Of a stretch of 64,000 nucleotides of DNA, positions 60,501 to 64,000 are shown piece by piece; positions within the stretch are counted from its first letter, which is position 1, and each line of letters starts with the position of its first letter. The DNA lies in assembly GCF_022513585.1 (NCBI RefSeq), contig NZ_JAKWBF010000029.1, forward strand, positions 1-64,000, in the 5' to 3' direction. Below the pieces are notes generated by a model. The model worked only from the letters and a program-made list of their open reading frames with translations. It was not told where the DNA came from and did not search any database. A program made the position numbers and the translations under genes. Origin of the DNA: Gordonia gummivorans. Lineage in GTDB: Bacteria > Actinomycetota > Actinomycetes > Mycobacteriales > Mycobacteriaceae.

Positions 60501-63500
60501 ATGTTGTCGGTGTTCCTGGATGTGGTCGATCCGCAGCGGCTGGCGGGTCTGGACAGTCTGACGTGGTTGTTCGCCTCGGGTGAGGCGCTGGCGCCTGCGG
60601 TGGTGGCCAAGGCTCGGGCGGTGTTGCCCGAGCGGGTGGGCATTCACAACCTGTTCGGTCCGACCGAGGCCGCGGTGGACGTCTCGTGGGCGGATGTGTC
60701 GGATGCGCCGGAGGTGGTGAGCATCGGTGCGCCGGTGTGGAACACCTCGATGCTGGTGTTGGATGCCCGGTTGCGTCCGGTGCCGGTGGGGGTGCCGGGT
60801 GAGTTGTATCTGGGTGGGGTGCAGCTGGCGCGCGGTTATGCCGGGCAGCCGGGGCTGACGGCGGAGCGGTTCGTGGCCGATCCGTTCGGTGCGCCGGGGA
60901 CGCGCCTGTATCGCACGGGTGATCTGGTGCGGTGGAACACCGGTGGTGAGATCGAGTATCTGGGGCGCACGGACTTCCAGGTGAAGTTGCGTGGTCAGCG
61001 GATCGAGTTGGGTGAGATCGAGGCGGTGCTGGCGGGTGCGCCGGGGGTGGTGAAGGCGGCGGTGTCGGTGGCCACGGCGCCGGCCGGTGGCGATCATCTG
61101 GTGGCGTTCGTGTCGCCGGCGTCGGTGGACGTCGAGGTGGTGCGGTCTGCGGTGGCGCAGGCGCTGCCCGGCTACATGGTGCCCTCGGTGTGGATGGTGC
61201 TAGAGGATCTGGCGCTCAACAGCGCGGGCAAGATCGATCGCCGTGCTCTGCCCGAACCTGATTTCGGTGGCGTGCAGACCGAGTTTGTGGCGCCGGTCGG
61301 TGAGCGTGAGGAGTTGGTGGCGGCGGTGTTCGCCGAGATCCTGGGTGTCGAGTCGGTGTCGGTGACCGAGTCGTTCTTCGATCTGGGTGGTAACTCCTTG
61401 TCGGCGATGCGCGTGGCGGCGCGACTGTCGGATGCGTTGGGTGTCGCGGTAGCGATCAGGGATCTGTTCGAGGCTCCGTCGGTGCGGCAGTTGGTGGCGG
61501 TGGCCGCTACCCATGGTGCGGCGTTGGCGCCGATCACCGCGGTCGATCCGCGGCCGGAACGCATCCCGTTGTCTTTTGCTCAGCAACGCATGTGGTTTAT
61601 CAATCGGTTTGATCCTGGGTCGCCGGTGTACAACATTCCGGTGGTGTTGCAGTTGACCGGGGCTATGGATGTGGGGGCGTTGCGGGCAGCGGTGGTCGAT
61701 GTCGCCACGCGGCACGAGGTGCTGCGCACGGTGTTCCCGGCGGTCGACGGCATACCGTTCCAGCAGGTCTCCACGATCGGTGACGTCGAGGCGAACCTGG
61801 ATTGGCGCGTTGTCGATTCTCTGGAGGAGATCGAGTCCGCAGTCGGGACGGGCTTCGATGTGAGCACCGATTTGCCCTTGCGGGTGCGGCTGTGGCCGGT
61901 CGGCGAGCGCGAGTTCGTGCTGGCTGTGGTGACGCATCACATCGCGTCCGATGGTGAGTCGCTGCTGCCGTTGGTCAAGGACTTGGCGACCGCGTATGCG
62001 GCACGCGTAGCCGGAGAACTCCCGGAGTTTGCTCCGTTGCGGGCGCAGTTCTCGGATTTCGCCATCTGGCAGCATCGGGTGCTCGGGTCGCCGGATGACC
62101 CGGAGTCGGTGCTCGGGCGGCAGTTGAGTTTCTGGCGAGACCGGTTGGCCGGCGTGCCGGAGGTGTTGGAGCTACCGGCGGATCGGCCGCGGCCCGCGGT
62201 GGCGAGCCATCGTGGCGTGCAGGCCGGATTCACCGTGCCTAGTTCGGTGGCCGAGCGGGTCGTCGGGCTCGCCGGTGAACATGGGGCGACGTCGTTCATG
62301 GTTTCCCACGCCGCCTTCGCAGTCCTGTTGGCACGGTTGTCGGGTACCGGTGACATCGTCGTCGGCACGCCGGTGGCCGGACGCGGTCAGGAAGTGCTCG
62401 ACGACCTGGTCGGTATGTTCGCCAACACTCTGGTGCTGCGGACAGAGGTCGATCCGGCGGAATCGTTCGCAGGATTGCTCGATCGGGTACGCGCACACGA
62501 TCTGGAGGCGCTGACGAACGCTGATATTCCGTTCGAGGCACTGGTCGAAGCGGTCGATCCGGTGCGAAGTGAGGCGTTTTCGCCGCTGACTCAGGTCATT
62601 TTCTCGTTCGATCCGGGTGTGCAGGCAGCGTCTGTGAAACTGGAGGTCGCAGGTCTGCAGATAGCCCCGGTCGAGGGCATCGAGCGACCGGCTCAGCTCG
62701 ATTTGGATCTTACTCTTTCAACCAACGGTGTCGACGGCGCGTGGATCGGTGAGGTCACGGGCGCGGCGGACCTCTTCGACCGGGATACGTTGCAGCGGTT
62801 CGCCGACCGGTATGTGGCGTTGTTGGACGTGCTGACCACGGACCCGGATGCCGCGGTGGGCGACGTTCCATGGATGGGTGGCGGCGAGTCTGCGGAATTG
62901 ATCACGCTCGGCGCCGGCGCGAGGATCGACTACGTGGGAGCTTCGCAGACGCTCACCGACCGCTTTGCAGACCAGGTGGCCCTGCGACCGGAGGCCACGG
63001 CGCTGGTATTCGGCGACCGCAGTGTCGGATACGCGGAATTCGGTGCTCGGGTCGCGGTTCTGGCTCGGGAGCTGATCGCTGCCGGTGTCGGGCCCGACGT
63101 GCCGGTGGGCTTGTGTCTCGAACGTTCGGTTGAGATGTTGGTGGCGATTCAAGCAGTGCTTGCCGCCGGCGGACAGTACGTGCCGATCGATACCTATACG
63201 CCTGCCGAGCGTGCGGACTACATGGTGCGTACCGCAGGGGTTCAGCGGGTGCTGATTGCAGGCGGCTCGGTGCCGGAAGCGCTCGGCGCGGTGCGAGATC
63301 GGGTGCGGCTCCTAGAAGTCGATTGTTCGGGGGAAGCCGATCCGGACGTGTCGCCGATCCGGGCATCGGAGCGATCGGCACTGCTACGGCCGGAGAACGC
63401 GGCGTACACGTTGTTCACATCGGGGTCGACCGGCCGGCCGAAGGGTGTGACGGTCTCGCACGCGGCCGTGGGTAACTTCCTGGACTGGTTCGACGGTCTC

Positions 63501-64000
63501 AACCCGGACGATAGAGATGGTCGGATGGTGTTCAAGACCCCCTACACCTTCGACGCTTCGGTGCTGGAGTTGTTCTGGGGTCCGACGACCGGCCGGTGCA
63601 CGGTGATCGCCGAACCCGAAGGTCATCGTGATCCGCTGTATCTGGCCGACCTGATGGCAGCCGAGCGCGTATCGGTGGTGCAGTTCGTGCCGTCGTTGCT
63701 GTCGGTATTCCTCGACGCGGTGCCGGATGCCGCTGCTTTCGCTGCTGTCGAGCGTGTCTTCTGCGGCGGTGAAGCCCTGCCGCCGGCGGTTTACGGCAGG
63801 CTCGTCGAGCGGGTGCCGGGGATATCGGTGACCAACCTGTTTGGTCCTACCGAGTGTGCGGTCTACACCGAGTCGGCGGCGCTGGCCGGGCCGCTGGAGA
63901 TCGTGCCGATCGGTGCGCCGATGCCCAACACCACCGCGGTGGTCCTTGACGCCCGCCTGCACCCGGTTCCGGTCGGAGTAGCCGGCGAGCTCTATCTCGG
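51540..64000 (+). CDS. Non-ribosomal peptide synthetase, A-T-C-A-T-E-C-A-T-C-A..., 3' truncated
   Basis: GTG 51540 overlaps the previous stop by eight bases; open to the window end (4,153 codons). Order: N-terminal segment of about 115 residues; A3 ([10 protein letters not shown] at 266), T3 (GGNSL 667), C4 (HHIAADG 850), A4 ([10 protein letters not shown] 1344), T4 (GGDSI 1732), E ([11 protein letters not shown] 1925, EGHGR 2068, FNYLG), C5 (HHLILDG 2412, so D-L type), A5 (2895), T5 (GGNSL 3283), C6 (HHIASDG 3466), A6 (3960, cut). Hand-read codes: A3 DVGNIVMVYK (unclear), A4 and A5 DVVHFSLVDK (Ser-like), A6 DALQFGLVYK (weakly Gln-like). The GGDSI form before E supports a D residue at position 4. 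No MbtH-like gene is seen in the window. Confidence 0.93.
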   Translation, partial: MSDLTVLAASFSRTWGASPATADLIAFAAVAGPDVTAFDGVAGPVTFTTLNTQVAATAGVFAAQGLDPDVAVSAAVTPAVAAGRAPEEIAEATKDALDQVRKAAFALVGSTDLGSLPGIFRSIASRFGDRIALTDMAGTQLTYAELDARSDALAAGLIAAGAGPEELVGVALPRDADLIVALLGVVKSGAAYLPLDQSHPLDRLAAIVDDAHPVLALTDSQTVAAWADLDVELATIDTVTARATARSHEAIPQRVRGSHPAYVMYTSGSTGKPKGVVVTHDDVVTLLSAMGQEYDYSPDDVWTMFQSYAFDVSVGEIWVAFAFGGRLVVLDYLTTRTPDRFVEVLAEESVTIVNLTPSAFYQLAGAVREPAPGTMPQSVRSMIFVGEALDFEQVRRWFADRRRYDGNDGPELNNMYGPTEATVYMTRRVLTLDFVVATTASDVGAALPGSRMYVLDSRLAKSPDGVPGDLYLAGDQLARGYAGRFELNATRFVADPYGGPGERMYQSGDVAIFRNGSLEFLGRADDQVKLRGYRIELGEVEAGLLAADGVNAAAAAIKSRPGFPDQLVGYVVGANADGSELDPAEIRRTAATKVPDYMVPDIIMTLEQLPLNVNGKLDRKALPQPVITAQAEFVAPATPTEEVIARAFAEVLGLDEISVVESVFDVGGNSLLAARIVGRACDELGVELNLRDLFEAPTVRAFAERAGHVEAGLPPIVKVDPRPATVPLSFAQARMWFINQFDPSEATYNLPAVLRLTGDLNVEALRAAVVDAVIRHEVLRTVFPSRDGAPVQQVSPADDVRERLDWQVVSSREDVVAAVATGFDVARDWPVRARLLTEDDGSAVFALVVHHIAADGESMAPLVGDIVTAYQARVAGSQPDFAPLAVQFADYALWQHEVLGSPDDSNSVIGKQIVYWREELAGLPDVLELPADRPRPKTASHRGDQVAFTIPAEVGERIGELARGSGTTAFMVVHAALAVLLSRLSATDDIAVATPIAGRGQSALDHLVGMFVNTLVLRARVDGGASFNELLDEVRTVDLDAFAHADVPFESVVEALDPVRSEAFSPLAQVMLSFDPAGSAENLEVSVAGVGFELLDPPVVPAQLDLSVIIRSGTEGDWAGTAVFATDLFDASSVSVMMARFVGLLEDLTSVPSRPVADAVLGSEEERLTLLSASSGPVHAVPAETMADAVAAQVAATPGAEALWFEGRSVSYREFGARVNVCARELIGAGVGPDVAVGVAIDRSVEMVVAIHAVVAAGGQYVPIDTEAPADRARYMSETAGVRAVLVAAGQRPAWLDELVGRGAAVVVVEVDARGAVDLSAPAVTDADRLAPLRADHALYTLFTSGSTGRPKGVTVSHRAVVNRLRWSLDVFVWTTGHRVTLKTPYTFDVSVVELFAPVMAGASMVIARPGGHTDPEYLVGLLEESAATSVHFVPSMLSVFLDVVDPQRLAGLDSLTWLFASGEALAPAVVAKARAVLPERVGIHNLFGPTEAAVDVSWADVSDAPEVVSIGAPVWNTSMLVLDARLRPVPVGVPGELYLGGVQLARGYAGQPGLTAERFVADPFGAPGTRLYRTGDLVRWNTGGEIEYLGRTDFQVKLRGQRIELGEIEAVLAGAPGVVMAATTVVQTPGGADHLVAFLTPASVDVAAVKAVAEEALPSYMVPSLWMTVDELALGSAGKIDRRALPTPDFGVLDTEYVAPASTLEQQLATVVAGLLGVERVGVTESFFALGGDSIMSIQLASAMRAAGHPLTPRQIFEHKTVRAMAAAMKSEGTALPDLAELPGGGTGEAVLPPVISWMLEFSDSPADFADYSQVLVLAAPADLTPGALSEILGVVVRHHPMLTAVLTETPNGWQLVAGGDFDEIAAVTELSTTATVGTEGFDADLIAAHAQAAARLDPATGRLVRAVLVRDAAGAQRILMVIHHIGVDAVSWRAIIEDLVTAWAQRTAGQPYQLRENSTSARTWFGELAERLSVRTDEIGHWLQRLPLQPTDFGTAIDRGRDRQHTSQTIAHRFAADVTDTLLAAVPEVFSGNVNDALLAGLARAVRGWQQSHGIADSSPVSVLLEGHGRYEDVLAAGESAVRADLSRSVGWFTSIAPMSLDPGVDVVHAVKAAKEERLSQPDFGLGFGWLRYAADTELAQRPLPSILFNYLGAATAGDTNADSPAFTAVAGPAFDTSPAGAMTAQAALTINIGVQQIDGRRHLVASLMAPEYVLSPEDLSELGRLWSAELSAIAAVVESEVPVGLSPSDVQGAELTQADLDVIAEKYPGVDVWPLSPLQAGLFFQSSLASEFDAAVDVYVAQAVLTLAGGFDADRLRAAGQRVLEEHRVLRSGFVTTSSGAIVAVVADRVELPWSVIDLGDLDVDEVAVRVAEIAEAQKLLPFDLDAPPLLRFVLVRHGQTASLIATNHHLILDGWSGPLVLADVLAVYATGATYTGQVSGGVAGDFGDYLRLIAGRDDEAGLRAWRALLEPVEGPTLVAPGRIVSGEQSIPRDIDVAVDAEVVARLESVAREHGATLATVLQVAWGVLLSRLTGNQVVTFGETVSGRPADLAGVESMVGLFINTLPVVVDADPAATVVQVLERLQADKIAVLDHHHLNLPAIAAVADASIGFDTLTVHESYPVDANSLASADTQVAGGLSIIDAQMTDATHYPLNMLTMPAGDGLTVRLKFLPSAFTIEQVRVFAGAVQQLLTAIGEAPERTLAELPVGAAVDIAAVIEWSSGPQGDVPDVTVPELVAAQVARTPQAQALWFEGRGVSYGEFGARVTMLARVLIGAGVGPDVAVGVCIDRSVEMVVAIHAVVAAGGQYVPIDTEAPADRARYMSETAGVRAVLVAAGQRPAWLDELVGRGAAVVVVEVDARGAVDLSAPAVTDADRLAPLRADHALYTLFTSGSTGRPKGVTVSHRAVVNRLRWSLDVFVWTTGHRVTLKTPYTFDVSVVELFAPVMAGASMVIARPGGHTDPEYLVGLLEESAATSVHFVPSMLSVFLDVVDPQRLAGLDSLTWLFASGEALAPAVVAKARAVLPERVGIHNLFGPTEAAVDVSWADVSDAPEVVSIGAPVWNTSMLVLDARLRPVPVGVPGELYLGGVQLARGYAGQPGLTAERFVADPFGAPGTRLYRTGDLVRWNTGGEIEYLGRTDFQVKLRGQRIELGEIEAVLAGAPGVVKAAVSVATAPAGGDHLVAFVSPASVDVEVVRSAVAQALPGYMVPSVWMVLEDLALNSAGKIDRRALPEPDFGGVQTEFVAPVGEREELVAAVFAEILGVESVSVTESFFDLGGNSLSAMRVAARLSDALGVAVAIRDLFEAPSVRQLVAVAATHGAALAPITAVDPRPERIPLSFAQQRMWFINRFDPGSPVYNIPVVLQLTGAMDVGALRAAVVDVATRHEVLRTVFPAVDGIPFQQVSTIGDVEANLDWRVVDSLEEIESAVGTGFDVSTDLPLRVRLWPVGEREFVLAVVTHHIASDGESLLPLVKDLATAYAARVAGELPEFAPLRAQFSDFAIWQHRVLGSPDDPESVLGRQLSFWRDRLAGVPEVLELPADRPRPAVASHRGVQAGFTVPSSVAERVVGLAGEHGATSFMVSHAAFAVLLARLSGTGDIVVGTPVAGRGQEVLDDLVGMFANTLVLRTEVDPAESFAGLLDRVRAHDLEALTNADIPFEALVEAVDPVRSEAFSPLTQVIFSFDPGVQAASVKLEVAGLQIAPVEGIERPAQLDLDLTLSTNGVDGAWIGEVTGAADLFDRDTLQRFADRYVALLDVLTTDPDAAVGDVPWMGGGESAELITLGAGARIDYVGASQTLTDRFADQVALRPEATALVFGDRSVGYAEFGARVAVLARELIAAGVGPDVPVGLCLERSVEMLVAIQAVLAAGGQYVPIDTYTPAERADYMVRTAGVQRVLIAGGSVPEALGAVRDRVRLLEVDCSGEADPDVSPIRASERSALLRPENAAYTLFTSGSTGRPKGVTVSHAAVGNFLDWFDGLNPDDRDGRMVFKTPYTFDASVLELFWGPTTGRCTVIAEPEGHRDPLYLADLMAAERVSVVQFVPSLLSVFLDAVPDAAAFAAVERVFCGGEALPPAVYGRLVERVPGISVTNLFGPTECAVYTESAALAGPLEIVPIGAPMPNTTAVVLDARLHPVPVGVAGELYL
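55260..56392 (+). repeat. A4 adenylation core, copy 1 of a 1,133-bp direct repeat
   Basis: Matches 59913-61045 with one difference (A at 56291, T at 60944). Identity starts and stops sharply inside the A domain; just outside, the sequences drop to ordinary paralogue similarity. Codon ends here favour G and T, unlike the C-rich flanks of A3. Confidence 0.9.
59913..61045 (+). repeat. A5 adenylation core, copy 2 of a 1,133-bp direct repeat
   Basis: Partner of 55260-56392, 4,653 bases downstream. Because the whole specificity pocket is inside, both modules must load the same amino acid, by its code a serine-like residue. Confidence 0.9.

Noticed and set aside
59667..61097. 476-residue minus-strand frame, near-identical to part of 54357-56819
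   Set aside because: It exists twice only because the A4/A5 core is repeated; antisense shadow.

Overview
This window comes from a high-GC, mycolic-acid-type actinobacterium (order Mycobacteriales). A Gordonia or close relative is my best guess. The grounds are gene content: Mce-associated proteins, a DUF222/HNH (13E12-type) gene, KshB with a KstR-type operator, a complete mycofactocin locus, an Sdh1-type succinate dehydrogenase and a classical S10 operon. The genus is an inference, not a measurement.

Left part (1-17.4 kb): the 3' part of a DUF222/HNH gene, four tandem Mce-associated membrane protein genes with no mce genes beside them, a ferredoxin reductase, an AlkD-like protein, and doxX behind kshB. 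The mycofactocin genes follow: mftR diverging from mftA-B-C-D, a mycofactocin-type SDR, then mcr on the opposite strand, then mftE-F-G and a PPOX gene. Both kshB and the SDR have a perfect 14-bp match to the published KstR operator consensus at their 5' ends. This connects the redox cofactor to sterol-type catabolism on sequence grounds.

Middle (17.4-31 kb): a minus-strand catabolic/transport set (hydantoin/allantoin-type racemase, NCS1 permease, GntR regulator, S9 peptidase, N-acetylglutaminylglutamine-type amidotransferase, hotdog protein). Then come a Tyr/Gly/Pro-rich membrane protein, a structure-rich intergenic region and sdhCAB. Two non-coding modules (A, 109 bp; B, 147 bp) occur twice, at 11.7-12.0 kb and 26.4-26.7 kb, in the same orientation but swapped order.

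Right part (31-64 kb): the S10 operon rpsJ to rpsQ ends at a strong hairpin. The spc operon does not follow. Instead there are a histidine kinase-like pair, a three-gene DrrABC-type exporter, panD and two giant NRPS genes. The second NRPS gene runs off the window end. The assembly line seen is C-A(Ser)-T-C-A(?)-T-C / A(?)-T-C-A(Ser-like)-T-E-C-A(Ser-like)-T-C-A(Gln-like?, cut). Module 3 is split between its C and A domains across the two proteins. The cores of the fourth and fifth A domains are a 1,133-bp repeat with one mismatch. Exporter, panD and NRPS share one strand and look like one acquired peptide-product locus, probably a lipopeptide or siderophore. The product class cannot be settled from this window.
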